A stretch of DNA of 64,000 bases, from assembly GCF_011602485.2 (NCBI RefSeq), contig NZ_CP050022.2, positions 6,716,001 to 6,780,000 on the forward strand, given 5' to 3'. The stretch is from Bradyrhizobium sp. 1(2017) (GTDB lineage: Bacteria; Pseudomonadota; Alphaproteobacteria; Rhizobiales; Xanthobacteraceae). Within the stretch, counting starts at the first letter, position 1. Every line of letters begins with the position of its first letter. A program made the position numbers and the translations under genes. Below, piece after piece: positions 34,323 through 43,707 of this stretch. The notes below the pieces were generated by a model, which did not search any database, was not told the origin of the DNA, and saw only the letters and a program-made list of their open reading frames with translations.

Positions 34323-37211
34323 ATGTCGTCTTCGCCGGCCAATCGAACCTATGCTTTCGGAAACTGGCTCATCGATTGCCAGCGCAGGGAGCTGAGACAC
34401 GACAACATCGCAGTGCCGATCGGCAGCCGCGCGTTCGAGCTTCTCGAGAAGCTGGCGGAATCTGCCGGTCTTCTGGTGACCAAGGATGAATTGGTCGCGA
34501 GCGTCTGGTCGGGCCTGGCCGTCGAGGACAACACCCTGCAGGTCCATATCTCCGCCGTCCGCAAGGCGCTCGGCAGGGATCGCGACCTCCTCAAGACGGT
34601 GTCGGGTCGAGGATACACCCTCGCCGGAAGCTGGCGAAGCGGACACCCGGATTACGGATTGGCCGCAACGATATCCGCGCCGGCCGCTTCCTCCTTCTCG
34701 AGCAACCTGCCGAATGTGCGCGCGCCTCTGATCGGCCGCGAGGATTCCCTGAACGAGCTGGTCGACATCCTGTCCGCATACCGCGCGGTGACTCTGGTCG
34801 GCCCTGGAGGCATCGGAAAGACGAAGCTGGCCATCGAACTTGCGCGGCGTGTCGCATCGTCGTTCGACGATTCCGTCGCACTGATCGAGCTCGCGACCTT
34901 GCAGGATCCCGCACTCGCGATCTCTGCAACGGCCCGCGCACTGAAGCTTGCGTTGAGCGACAAGAACGTCTCCCCTGCAAGCATTGCCCAGGCCATCGGC
35001 GCGCGGCGCCTGCTTCTCGTGCTGGACAATTGCGAGCATGTCATCGACGTTGCCGCGCAAATCGCCAGCGCGGTGCTTCGCTATTGTCCGAATGTCTCGG
35101 TTCTTGCGACCAGCCGCGAAGGGCTGCGCATCGACGGAGAATACATTGCGGCCATCCCGCCGCTGTCGGTGCCCAGGCCTGACATCCAGGATCCCGATCT
35201 GCTTCTTGGGGAAAGCGCGGTGCAGCTCTTCGTCGCGCGGACGCGGGCGTTGCGTGCAAGCTTCGTTCCCGACGCTGGCGATTTGCGGAAGATAGCCGCC
35301 ATCTGCCGGCGGCTCGACGGAATTCCGCTCGCGCTGGAATTTGCCGCGGCCCGGGTCGCGAATCTCGGGGTGGATACCGTATTGAGCCGACTGGACCGGC
35401 GCTTCGAGCTCCTGAGCAGCGGCCGCCGCGACCAGCTGCCGCGACACCAGACCCTGCGAGCAACGCTGGACTGGAGCTACGATCTGTTGTCGGGCGAGGA
35501 GCAGAAACTGCTTTGCCGGCTTGCGATGTTTCCGGCGGGCTTCACGCTCGATGCGGCCATTGCGATGATGGACGACGCTCTGTCTCGATCGGACGTCATC
35601 GAGACATTGTTCAATCTGGTCGGCAAGTCGCTCGTCTCGCTGGATCCCTCCTTCGAGGGGCGATGGCGCCTGCTCGAAACCACACGCGCTTATGCGTTGG
35701 AGAGGCTGATCGAAGCGGGCCTCGTCGCGCAAGCCGCCCGACGGCACGCGACCTTCCTCAGGCAGCTCGTTGCGCCGCTTGGCGGGACTTCGCCGACGTC
35801 CGACGATGTCTCCCGGCTCGCCCAGGAGATCGGAAACGTCCACGCCGCGCTCGACTGGGCCTTCGCACCCGGCGGCGACGCCGCGCTCGGGGTCGAGCTC
35901 ACGGCCGGCTTCGTTCCGGTGTGGATGCAGTTGCTGTCCGTCGTGGAATGCTCCAGCCGGATCGAGCACGCCCTCGCCCATCTCACCCCTGAACTGACCT
36001 GCGATCCGAGACTGAAGGCGCAGCTCCATGTCGCGTTGGGGTTTGCTCTTCTCAACACGACCGGCTCTGCCGATCGCATGAAGGCGGCCCTCAATATCGG
36101 TCTCGTGCTCGCCGAAGAGCTGTCCGATCTCGAGCTTCAGCTTAAGGCCGTCTGGACGCTGTGGAGCTACAATCTCAACTCGGGCCAATATGACGCGGCC
36201 AAGTCGGTCGGCGAGCGATATCTCGATATCGCGCTGCGCACGGGAAATCCCGCCAACGAGACCGTAGGTCGCCGCCTGATCGGCGCCGCCAGCCATTTCT
36301 ATGGAGCGCAGGAGGATGCAGCGCGCGAGCTGACGCTGTCGCTGGATCATCCGGACCACGGGTTGAAGGACGGCCCGAACCAGATGTGGTTCCTGCTCAA
36401 CCAGAGCGTTCTGGCCAAGGCCATGCTGGCCCGCGTCTTGCTGCTGCAGGGTAAGGTCGCGCAGAGCAGAGCCCTCGCCGCCGAATGTCTGCAGGAGGCG
36501 GAGCGAGAGAAGGACAAGCTTGCGATCGCCTACGCCTTGCGGAACGCCGTCTGTCCGATCGCACTGATGACGCATGATCTGCCCGCTGCCGACCAGGCGA
36601 TATCGTCGCTCCTCGAGCTCGTGACCCGCGAGGGAATAGCTTTCTGGACGAGCTGGACATCCTGTCTCAAGGGACAGCTGCTCGTCCTGCAAGGTCAGTA
36701 CGACGATGGAATAGCGCTGCTGCGGAGCGGATTGAAGGCGCGGACCGAAAATGGATGGTTGATGCGCAACCCCGAATTTCTCGGATCGCTCGCCGAAGGC
36801 CTGCTCGCGGCCGGCGAGACCGCGCAAGCCCTGGCTGCCGCCGAAGAGGCCTTGAACATCGCCCGCCAGGGCCGGCAATTGTGGTGCCTCGCGGATCTGC
36901 TGCGCATCAAGGGCGAAATTCTGCTTGCCGATGCTCCACTCGATCTCTCCCGGTCGGAATTGCTGTTCGCCGAGGGACTGTCCATCGCAAGAGAGCAGCA
37001 GTGCCGCTTCTACGAGCTGAAGATCGCGGCGGCCTGGGCCAGGATCATGGCGGGATCCGATCGTCAGCAGACTGCGCTCGATCTCGTCGGCCCCATCACC
37101 GCGCTGTTCGACCGCGAGGTCGATCTTCCCGCGCTCGCATTCGCGCGCGGCCTCGTTGCAAGCCCGGCGACGACAGGTGGCGACCGGTCCGCCTCCTGCA
37201 CCTGCCACTAA
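34323..37211 (+). CDS. winged-helix/STAND-ATPase/TPR regulator, copy 3
   Basis: This 962-residue protein is a third paralogue. The winged helix is at about residues 8-105 (GSRAFELLEKLAESAG, NTLQVHISAVRKAL, VSGRGYTLAGSW). The STAND ATPase follows (VTLVGPGGIGKTKLA, LLLVLDNCEHVIDVA, LATSREGLRIDGEY, CRRLDGIPLALEFAAAR), then TPR-like repeats. The Walker motifs are intact. An ABC-type binding protein gene starts 37 bp after its stop on the same strand, so the two are probably co-transcribed. That pairs a cytoplasmic regulator with a periplasmic ligand binder. The start has a weak ribosome binding site, as in the other copies. Confidence 0.86.
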   Translation: MSSSPANRTYAFGNWLIDCQRRELRHDNIAVPIGSRAFELLEKLAESAGLLVTKDELVASVWSGLAVEDNTLQVHISAVRKALGRDRDLLKTVSGRGYTLAGSWRSGHPDYGLAATISAPAASSFSSNLPNVRAPLIGREDSLNELVDILSAYRAVTLVGPGGIGKTKLAIELARRVASSFDDSVALIELATLQDPALAISATARALKLALSDKNVSPASIAQAIGARRLLLVLDNCEHVIDVAAQIASAVLRYCPNVSVLATSREGLRIDGEYIAAIPPLSVPRPDIQDPDLLLGESAVQLFVARTRALRASFVPDAGDLRKIAAICRRLDGIPLALEFAAARVANLGVDTVLSRLDRRFELLSSGRRDQLPRHQTLRATLDWSYDLLSGEEQKLLCRLAMFPAGFTLDAAIAMMDDALSRSDVIETLFNLVGKSLVSLDPSFEGRWRLLETTRAYALERLIEAGLVAQAARRHATFLRQLVAPLGGTSPTSDDVSRLAQEIGNVHAALDWAFAPGGDAALGVELTAGFVPVWMQLLSVVECSSRIEHALAHLTPELTCDPRLKAQLHVALGFALLNTTGSADRMKAALNIGLVLAEELSDLELQLKAVWTLWSYNLNSGQYDAAKSVGERYLDIALRTGNPANETVGRRLIGAASHFYGAQEDAARELTLSLDHPDHGLKDGPNQMWFLLNQSVLAKAMLARVLLLQGKVAQSRALAAECLQEAEREKDKLAIAYALRNAVCPIALMTHDLPAADQAISSLLELVTREGIAFWTSWTSCLKGQLLVLQGQYDDGIALLRSGLKARTENGWLMRNPEFLGSLAEGLLAAGETAQALAAAEEALNIARQGRQLWCLADLLRIKGEILLADAPLDLSRSELLFAEGLSIAREQQCRFYELKIAAAWARIMAGSDRQQTALDLVGPITALFDREVDLPALAFARGLVASPATTGGDRSASCTCH

Positions 37212-37248
37212 CGAAACCTTCCTTACACAATCCGACGGACGATGCTTG

Positions 37249-38457
37249 ATGATGTTCTCTCGACGACGACTCCTGGGCGGCGTTGGCGCTGCGGTGCTTT
37301 CGCCTGCCATCATCCGCGCGCAAGGCACGAGACCGATCCGGATCGGCGAGATCAACTCCTATAGCAGTGCGCCCGCGTTTACCCTGCCCTATCGTCGCGG
37401 CTGGCAGCTGGCGGTCGAACAGCTGAATGCGAAGGGAGGTCTTCTCGGGCGCGAGCTGGAGGTCATCAGCCGTGACGACGAGGGCAAGCCGAGCGTTGCG
37501 CTTCGCGCGGCGGAAGAGCTCGTACGCAGGAACGGCGTCGACCTGCTGGCAGGCGCGTATCTGTCGCATGTCGGGCTGGCGATCAGCGACTTCGCCCGGC
37601 AGAATCGCACCCTGTTCGTGGCAAGCGAACCGCTCACGGACGCCCTCGTCTGGGACGAGGGGCATCGATATTGCTACAGGCTGCGCCCGTCGACATACAT
37701 GCTCGCCGCCATGCTGGTGGAGGAGGCAGCGCAGCTGAAGGCGACGCGATGGGCGACGATCGCACCGAATTACGAATACGGGCAGTCGGCCGTCCGGTGG
37801 TTCATGCATCTTCTCCGCCGCCGTCGTCCAGACGTCGAATTCGTTGGCAGCCAATGGCCGCCGCTGGGGGCCGTTGATGCGGGCGCGGTCGTGAATGCCA
37901 TCGCTCGGCAGAGCCCGGAAGCAATCCTCAACGTCACCTTCGGTCCCGACCTCGCGCGGTTTGTCCGGCAAGGCAATGATCGCGGCCTGTTCAAGGGGCG
38001 ACACGTCGTGTCGTTCACGACAGGCGAACCCGAATACCTTCATCCACTCGGGCAGGATGCACCGGAAGGGTGGATCGTGACCGGCTATCCCGTGACCGAA
38101 ATTCTGGATGACACCAACAACGCGTTCATATCCGCCTACTCCGCGCGATTTGGCGAGGCTCCCACGATGGGCTCCGTGGTCGGTCACGCCCTGATCAGCT
38201 CGATCGCAACTCCGATCGAGAAGCTGCAAGGCCTCGATACCGAGGCCATGGCCGACGGGTTTGGCGGCGTCGGCTTTGAGACGCCGTTTGGACGGGCCAG
38301 CTGGCGCTCCATCGACCATCAAAGCACGCTGGGAACGTTCGTCGGCCGTACCACGGTCAGGGACGGCAAGGCCATCATGGTGGGCTCGAAATATCTGGAT
38401 GGCGGAGCCGTGCTCCCGCCGGATCCCGAGGTGCGCAAGCTGCGTCCGGGCACTTGA
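37249..38457 (+). CDS. orphan LivJ/AmiC-type ABC substrate-binding protein
   Basis: The 402-residue periplasmic binding protein has a Tat-like signal (SRRRLLGGVGAAVLSPAIIRA). The Peripla_BP_6 fold follows: IRIGEINSYSSAPAF, AVEQLNAKGGLLGRELEVI, DDEGKPSVALRAAEELV. These fit the branched-chain amino acid, amide or urea binder group. No permease or ATPase gene is adjacent. It sits 37 bp after a STAND regulator, so it may deliver a ligand signal rather than feed a transporter, or it may serve a pump encoded elsewhere. It is convergent with the exported protein at 38470, 12 bp away. Confidence 0.85.
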   Translation: MMFSRRRLLGGVGAAVLSPAIIRAQGTRPIRIGEINSYSSAPAFTLPYRRGWQLAVEQLNAKGGLLGRELEVISRDDEGKPSVALRAAEELVRRNGVDLLAGAYLSHVGLAISDFARQNRTLFVASEPLTDALVWDEGHRYCYRLRPSTYMLAAMLVEEAAQLKATRWATIAPNYEYGQSAVRWFMHLLRRRRPDVEFVGSQWPPLGAVDAGAVVNAIARQSPEAILNVTFGPDLARFVRQGNDRGLFKGRHVVSFTTGEPEYLHPLGQDAPEGWIVTGYPVTEILDDTNNAFISAYSARFGEAPTMGSVVGHALISSIATPIEKLQGLDTEAMADGFGGVGFETPFGRASWRSIDHQSTLGTFVGRTTVRDGKAIMVGSKYLDGGAVLPPDPEVRKLRPGT

Positions 38458-38469
38458 GGCGCAGGCCTC

Positions 38470-39171
38470 TCAGCATCCCGGCGGCAGGATCGGCGACACG
38501 CCCGGCGTCGGCGCTGCGCCCGTAGCATTGGCCGGCAACACGGTCGCAGGCGACGCCAGGTTCATCGAGACCCCTTCCATGCAGGCCGAGCTGTTCGGGC
38601 TCGGCACGATGGCGGTTGGATCAATGCCGGTGCCGCCGGCAGCGCTGACGTCGGCCGGAATTGTCCCCGGTGGCGGACTGGCCGGCACCTGCGGGATCGA
38701 GAGTGGCAGCGACGCAGCACTCGCCACCTGCCCTCCCGGCGTTGAGCTGCATGCGACCGTCGCGCCCGTTCCCGCCGGCGCCGCTGTGGCAATCGTTCCG
38801 ATGGAGCTGCCGGTCAGTCCTGTGACCGGCAATATCGGAGCAGCACTGCCCGACGTCGACAAGCCGAGATTCGAGACGATCGGCGTTGCCGGCACGGGCA
38901 TCGGCGATGTCGACGGCGGAGCGCAGACAACCACCGTCCCCGGCGACGTCGGATCGGAGGCCAGCGGCACGGGCGCAAGCGTCGTGTCGGGCGCATTTGG
39001 CTCGGTCGTTGCGGAAAACGGACCCGGACTGTTCAACGGCGAGATCACGATCGCGCCCGGCACCGTCGGAAGGCCCATGGCGGTGGTGCCGGTGGTGGCC
39101 ACCTGTGCCTGGCTCGCAGAGCCGCCAAGCAGCAGCAGAGCGAGCCCCGTTGCGAAAATGGTCCGTATCAT
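38470..39171 (-). CDS. exported Pro/Ser/Thr/Gly-rich protein ending an RND efflux operon
   Basis: The 233-residue product has a signal peptide (IFATGLALLLLGGSASQAQ) and then a mature low-complexity chain rich in P, S, T, A and G. Four spaced cysteines occur (VVVCAPP, TVACSS, SSACME and the final PPGC). No domain is recognised. It begins 9 bp after the adaptor stop, so it is in the pump operon. It resembles in composition, motifs (SPLNSPG) and position the exported protein at 1731-2282. A periplasmic or outer-membrane role near the pump is a guess from this repeated pairing. Confidence 0.65.
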   Translation of the reverse strand: MIRTIFATGLALLLLGGSASQAQVATTGTTAMGLPTVPGAIVISPLNSPGPFSATTEPNAPDTTLAPVPLASDPTSPGTVVVCAPPSTSPMPVPATPIVSNLGLSTSGSAAPILPVTGLTGSSIGTIATAAPAGTGATVACSSTPGGQVASAASLPLSIPQVPASPPPGTIPADVSAAGGTGIDPTAIVPSPNSSACMEGVSMNLASPATVLPANATGAAPTPGVSPILPPGC

Positions 39172-39180
39172 CGCGGCGCC

Positions 39181-40449
39181 CTAACTCACTTCGACCTTGC
39201 GAATGGTGACCTTGCTGCCCTCTGCGAGGTTCACCGCCGGATTGAGCACGACCTGGTCGCCGGGCTGCACCCCCTCACGCACTTCGACCGTGGTGCCGAA
39301 ATCCCGCGCGATCGAGACGTGCTGCAAATGAACGATGCCATTGCGCACGAGCGCGACGTGAAGGCCGTTCTGGTCGAAGACGAGCGCATCCGACGGAACG
39401 ATCATCGACGGCGTCTTTTGCGGGATCGACAATTCGACCGTGCAGTAGATGCCGGGACTGAGCACGCCGTCCGGATTCGGGACGTCGATCTCGGTCAGCA
39501 GCGTTCGGCTTCCCGGCTGCAACGCGGTCGCGATCCGCGTGACCTTGCCCGGAAACGTCCGGCCCGGAATCTCGGGGACACGGATATCGGCATCGACGCC
39601 GGGGGCTACCCCGAAGGCCTCGTCCTGCGGCACGAAGACCTGGGTTCGGATCACGTTGGAATGCATCAGCGTGAACATGAAGGTCGATCCGGCCTGCACC
39701 AGGCTGCCATTGTCAACGTTGCGTTGCGTGATCACGCCATCGAACGGCGCCACCACGCGCTGATAGGCCTTCTCCTGCTGGAGAACGCGAATCTGAGCCT
39801 CTTGCGCCGCGATGTTCGACTGGGCGACGCCGACGGCCGCCTGCTGCGCTCGCAGGGTGAGACGGTCATTGTCGCCCTGCTGCGCCGTCAGCCAACCCTG
39901 CTTGACGAGATTGCTGTCCCGCGCATTGGTGACGTCGGCGAGTTCGCGGCTTGCTTGCGCCTGCTGCAGCGCCGCCTGGTTCTGCGCGAGCGTCGCCTGC
40001 GCCTGCGCGATCTGCTGGTTCAGCTCCGGAGCGGTGATGTCGGCGAGGAGATCGCCCTTCTTCACATGGGCGCCGATATCCACGTAACGCTTCTCGATAT
40101 AGCCGCTGGTCCGCGCGAAGATGTTTGCCGCCTCGAACGCCGTCGTCGTCGCCGGCAAGGTGACCTTCATGATGTCGCCGCTGGGTCGAACCGCCGCCAC
40201 CCGAACCTCCGGCACGGCGGTTCTGACTTGCTCTGCCAATGCGGCGACCTCGCGCGCGGCCTGATAGTGCCGCCAGCCACCGATGCCGAGACCGCCCACG
40301 AGGATCAGAACGATGCCGCCTCCGAGCACCACACCACCGTAGCGGCGGCCCGATTTCGGCTCCTTGCCGGGCAGCTCAACGATCCGCAGGCTCTCCGCAC
40401 CCGGACGGCCCGTCTTCTCGTCGTCGGTCCGTATGCGAACGTCATTCAT
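39181..40449 (-). CDS. RND efflux periplasmic adaptor subunit
   Basis: The 422-residue membrane-fusion protein has a charged cytoplasmic N terminus (about 35 residues) followed by one anchor helix (GGVVLGGGIVLILVGGLGIGG). The lipoyl halves (VDIGAHVKKGDLLADITAPEL and VAPFDGVITQRNVDNGSLV) flank an alanine/glutamine-rich coiled coil, and a beta-barrel domain follows. The stop of the permease overlaps its start by four bases. Operon order is permease, adaptor, exported protein, the reverse of the first pump. Control by the upstream two-component pair and sigma factor is likely from the gene order. Confidence 0.9.
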   Translation of the reverse strand: MNDVRIRTDDEKTGRPGAESLRIVELPGKEPKSGRRYGGVVLGGGIVLILVGGLGIGGWRHYQAAREVAALAEQVRTAVPEVRVAAVRPSGDIMKVTLPATTTAFEAANIFARTSGYIEKRYVDIGAHVKKGDLLADITAPELNQQIAQAQATLAQNQAALQQAQASRELADVTNARDSNLVKQGWLTAQQGDNDRLTLRAQQAAVGVAQSNIAAQEAQIRVLQQEKAYQRVVAPFDGVITQRNVDNGSLVQAGSTFMFTLMHSNVIRTQVFVPQDEAFGVAPGVDADIRVPEIPGRTFPGKVTRIATALQPGSRTLLTEIDVPNPDGVLSPGIYCTVELSIPQKTPSMIVPSDALVFDQNGLHVALVRNGIVHLQHVSIARDFGTTVEVREGVQPGDQVVLNPAVNLAEGSKVTIRKVEVS

Positions 40450-43400
40450 TGCGGTTGCTCCTCGAATACGCCGTGTTGGGGCCTGCCATCGTTGCCCTTG
40501 CGCAGCATGGCGAACAGATAAGGCACGATCAGCAGCGTCGTCGGGGTCGCGAACAGCAGCCCGCCGATGACGGCCCGTGCGAGAGCTGCATTCTGCTCCT
40601 CGCCCGGCCCTCCGATCGCCATCGGGATCATGCCGACGATCATCGCGGCGGCGGTCATCAGGACGGGACGGATCCTGGTGCGGCCGGCGCTCAGCGCGGC
40701 CTGGAATGCGGAGTGTCCCTTCAATTGCTCATCGCGCGCGAACGTCACCAGCAAAATGGAGTTCGCCGAGGCCACGCCGACCGCCATGATCGCGCCCATC
40801 AACGAAGGCACGTTCAGCGTCGTTCCCGTGATGAACAGCATCGTCACGATGCCGCAGAACGTCGCCGGCAGCGCCAGGATGACGACGAAGGGATCGCCGA
40901 AATTCTGGTAGTTCACGACCATCAGCAGGTACACCAGGATGGCCGCGAACAGCAGTCCGATTCCCAGATCGCGGAACGACTGATGCATGCTCTGGATCTG
41001 CCCCAGAACCTGGATCGAATTGCCCGGCTGGAGCTGCTTCTGCAGCGTGGACGTGACCTTGTTGATATCGGCCGCGACGCTGCCGAGATCCCGACCCTGC
41101 ACGCTCGCATAGATGTCGAACACCGGCTGGACGTTGGCCTGGTTCGAGTTGGTGGGAACGGTCCCGCGCTTGAAGGTGGCGACATTGCTGAGCAGGCCCG
41201 GCACCGTCTGCCCGCTGGCGGCAAGCGACGCCGACACCGGCGTGTTCCCGAGGGCATTCAGCGAATTGGCCCTGTATTCCGGTGTCTGCACGGCGAGGTA
41301 ATAGGGAATGCCCGACGTCGGGTCGGTCCAGAAGTTCGGCGAGACCTGCGCGGACGAGCTGAGGCTGACATTGATGTTGGTCGCGACCGTGCTGGCATTG
41401 AGGCCCAGTTGCGCGGCTCGGGTCCGGTCGATGTCGGCGTAGAAGGCGGGAGCATCGACTTCCTGCTGCAAATGAGCATCGACGACCCCAGGGATCGTGG
41501 ACAAGTTCTTCTGCAGCTCCTTTGCAACGGCCAGATTGTTGGTGCCGTAGCCGACCGTGCGAACGTCGATCTGTGCGGGAAGTCCGAAGTTCAGGATCTG
41601 CGTGACGATATCGGCCGCCTGGAAATAGAAGGTGTCCTCGGGGAACGCCGATGGCAGCACCTGGCGCAGCTTCGCGACGTAATCCGCAGTCGGCTTGTGC
41701 CCATCCTTCAGCGACACGAGGATGGTGCCGTCATTGCCCCCTATCGTCGAGCCGTCTGTGAATGCGAGATTGTAGGCGCGTGCCGGAAGCCCGATATTGT
41801 CGACGATCAGCGCCCGGTCCCGCTCCGGAATGACCTCGCGAATCTTATCCTCCACCGCCTGGAAGATCGCCTCCGTCTTCTCGATGCGGGTGCCCGCGGG
41901 CGCGCGAACGTGGAGCTGGATCTGGCCGCCGTCGATCAGGGGATAGAAGTCGCGGCCGACATAGACGAACATGGTGGCTCCGAGCGCCAGCACCAGCACG
42001 GCGACGACGGGCACGATGGCGCGACGCTGCAACAAGGTCAGCAGGAGCTCGGAGTAAGCATTGCGCAATCGATCGAAGCCGCGCTCGAACGCGGCCGAGG
42101 CGCGCGCGAAGATGCCTGACGGGCTTTCGCCCTCACCGTGGCGCCGCTCGCCTTTCAACAGCAGGCCGATGGTGATCGGCGTGAGCGTCCGCGACAGCCC
42201 ATAGGACGCCAGCATCGCGAACACCACCGCAAGGCCGAGCGGCGTGAACAGATATTTGGCCGGCCCCTCCAGGAATACGACCGAGGTGAACACGCAGCTG
42301 ATGGCGAGCGTGGAGACCAGCGTCGGCACCGCGATCTCGGCGGCCCCGTGCAGCGTCGCATCCGGCAACGGCATGCCTTCTTCGGTCCAGAGCCGGTAGG
42401 TGTTCTCGATCGTCACCGTGGAATCGTCGACCAGGATGCCGACCGCGAGCGCAAGCCCGCCAAGCGTCATCGTGTTCAGGGTCTCGCCGAGGAAATACAG
42501 GACGACCAGCGAGGACAGCATTGCGAGCGGGATCGAGATCAGGACGACCAGCGTCGATCGCCACGATCCCAGGAACATCAGGATCATCAGCGCCGTGAGT
42601 CCTGCCGCGATCGCGCCCTCCCGCAGCACGCCATTGACGGAATGGGTGACGAACACAGACTGATCGAACAGCTCGTTGATCTTGAGCCCCGCAGGCGCCG
42701 ATGCACGAATCGATTTCAGGGCGTTCTTCACACCATTGACGACGGCGAGCGTGGAGGCATCACCGTTTTTGATGACGCTGAGCAGGACGGCGCGGTGGCC
42801 GTCCTCGCGCACGATGTTCTGCTGCACCTGGGAGCCGTCCCGGACCTGGGCCACGTCCTTCAGGAAGATCGTGGCGCCGTTCGCGAACTTGACCGGGATC
42901 ATGTTGAGATCCTCGATCGAGGCCGGGGTCGCGTTGGTCCTCACGGTGTACTGGGTGTCGCCGATCTTGGTCGTGCCGGTCGGCAGCGTCAGGTTCTGGG
43001 TGTTCACCGCATTGACGATGTCGAGCGGCGTCAGCCCGCGCGACAGCAGCTTGTTCGGATCGATGTCCACCATGATCTGCCGGTACTTGCCGCCGGCGGG
43101 CGTCGGCAGCGTCACGCCGGGAACGGGCGCCAGTTGCTGGCGGACCCGATAGATGCCAAAGTCATAGAGCTGCTGCTCGTTCAGGCTGTTGGATTCGAGG
43201 CTGAGCTGGAGCACCGGCACGCTCGAGGCGTTGAACTGCACGATGATGGGCGGCTGAATGCCGGGCGGCATCAGGGCGCGGATGGCGTTGGTCGCCGACA
43301 CGATCTGCGAGATCGCCAGATCGAGATTTACGTCGGGCTGGAAGTAGATCTTCTGAACCGACAGCCCGTTGAGCGTCTGCGCCTCGATGTTCTTGATGCC

Positions 43401-43628
43401 GCTGACATTGGCGCTGATCGAGTACTGGCTATAGGTGCTGACGCGCTGCTCCATCTCCGGCGTCGAGAGGCCGGTATAGCTCCAGATCACCGTGACCACG
43501 GGGATGCGGATCTGCGGGAAGACGTCCGTCGGCATCGACCGGATCGCGATGCCGCCGAGAAACAGGATCAGCGCCGCGAGCACGTAGAATGTGTGCGGAA
43601 GCCGCAGCGCGAAGCGAACAATTCCCAT
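40446..43628 (-). CDS. RND efflux permease, TM10 lysine missing
   Basis: The 1060-residue permease has full RND topology. In TM4 the paired acids are present (Asp401, Asp402 in VGILVDDSTVTIEN). In TM10, where AcrB-type pumps have a Lys before Asn, the sequence reads GVASANSILLV at about residue 950-960, so the proton-relay lysine is replaced by Ala. This is a known subfamily feature in other bacteria, and the coupling residues may differ. The gene starts 79 bp after the sigma factor gene and overlaps the adaptor gene by 4 bp. The substrate is unknown. Confidence 0.92.
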   Translation of the reverse strand: MGIVRFALRLPHTFYVLAALILFLGGIAIRSMPTDVFPQIRIPVVTVIWSYTGLSTPEMEQRVSTYSQYSISANVSGIKNIEAQTLNGLSVQKIYFQPDVNLDLAISQIVSATNAIRALMPPGIQPPIIVQFNASSVPVLQLSLESNSLNEQQLYDFGIYRVRQQLAPVPGVTLPTPAGGKYRQIMVDIDPNKLLSRGLTPLDIVNAVNTQNLTLPTGTTKIGDTQYTVRTNATPASIEDLNMIPVKFANGATIFLKDVAQVRDGSQVQQNIVREDGHRAVLLSVIKNGDASTLAVVNGVKNALKSIRASAPAGLKINELFDQSVFVTHSVNGVLREGAIAAGLTALMILMFLGSWRSTLVVLISIPLAMLSSLVVLYFLGETLNTMTLGGLALAVGILVDDSTVTIENTYRLWTEEGMPLPDATLHGAAEIAVPTLVSTLAISCVFTSVVFLEGPAKYLFTPLGLAVVFAMLASYGLSRTLTPITIGLLLKGERRHGEGESPSGIFARASAAFERGFDRLRNAYSELLLTLLQRRAIVPVVAVLVLALGATMFVYVGRDFYPLIDGGQIQLHVRAPAGTRIEKTEAIFQAVEDKIREVIPERDRALIVDNIGLPARAYNLAFTDGSTIGGNDGTILVSLKDGHKPTADYVAKLRQVLPSAFPEDTFYFQAADIVTQILNFGLPAQIDVRTVGYGTNNLAVAKELQKNLSTIPGVVDAHLQQEVDAPAFYADIDRTRAAQLGLNASTVATNINVSLSSSAQVSPNFWTDPTSGIPYYLAVQTPEYRANSLNALGNTPVSASLAASGQTVPGLLSNVATFKRGTVPTNSNQANVQPVFDIYASVQGRDLGSVAADINKVTSTLQKQLQPGNSIQVLGQIQSMHQSFRDLGIGLLFAAILVYLLMVVNYQNFGDPFVVILALPATFCGIVTMLFITGTTLNVPSLMGAIMAVGVASANSILLVTFARDEQLKGHSAFQAALSAGRTRIRPVLMTAAAMIVGMIPMAIGGPGEEQNAALARAVIGGLLFATPTTLLIVPYLFAMLRKGNDGRPQHGVFEEQPQ

Positions 43629-43707
43629 GATGGCCTGCCTGGAGCGGGTAGTGCGGGGTCGGTGGAGAGATGAGGGTGGGCAGACATCCGTTCAAATGAA
43701 AACGCGT

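Noticed and set aside
34230..37355. 1041-codon minus-strand frame opposite STAND regulator copy 3
   Set aside because: It spans the whole regulator gene and its leader; no recognisable domains, no ribosome binding site.
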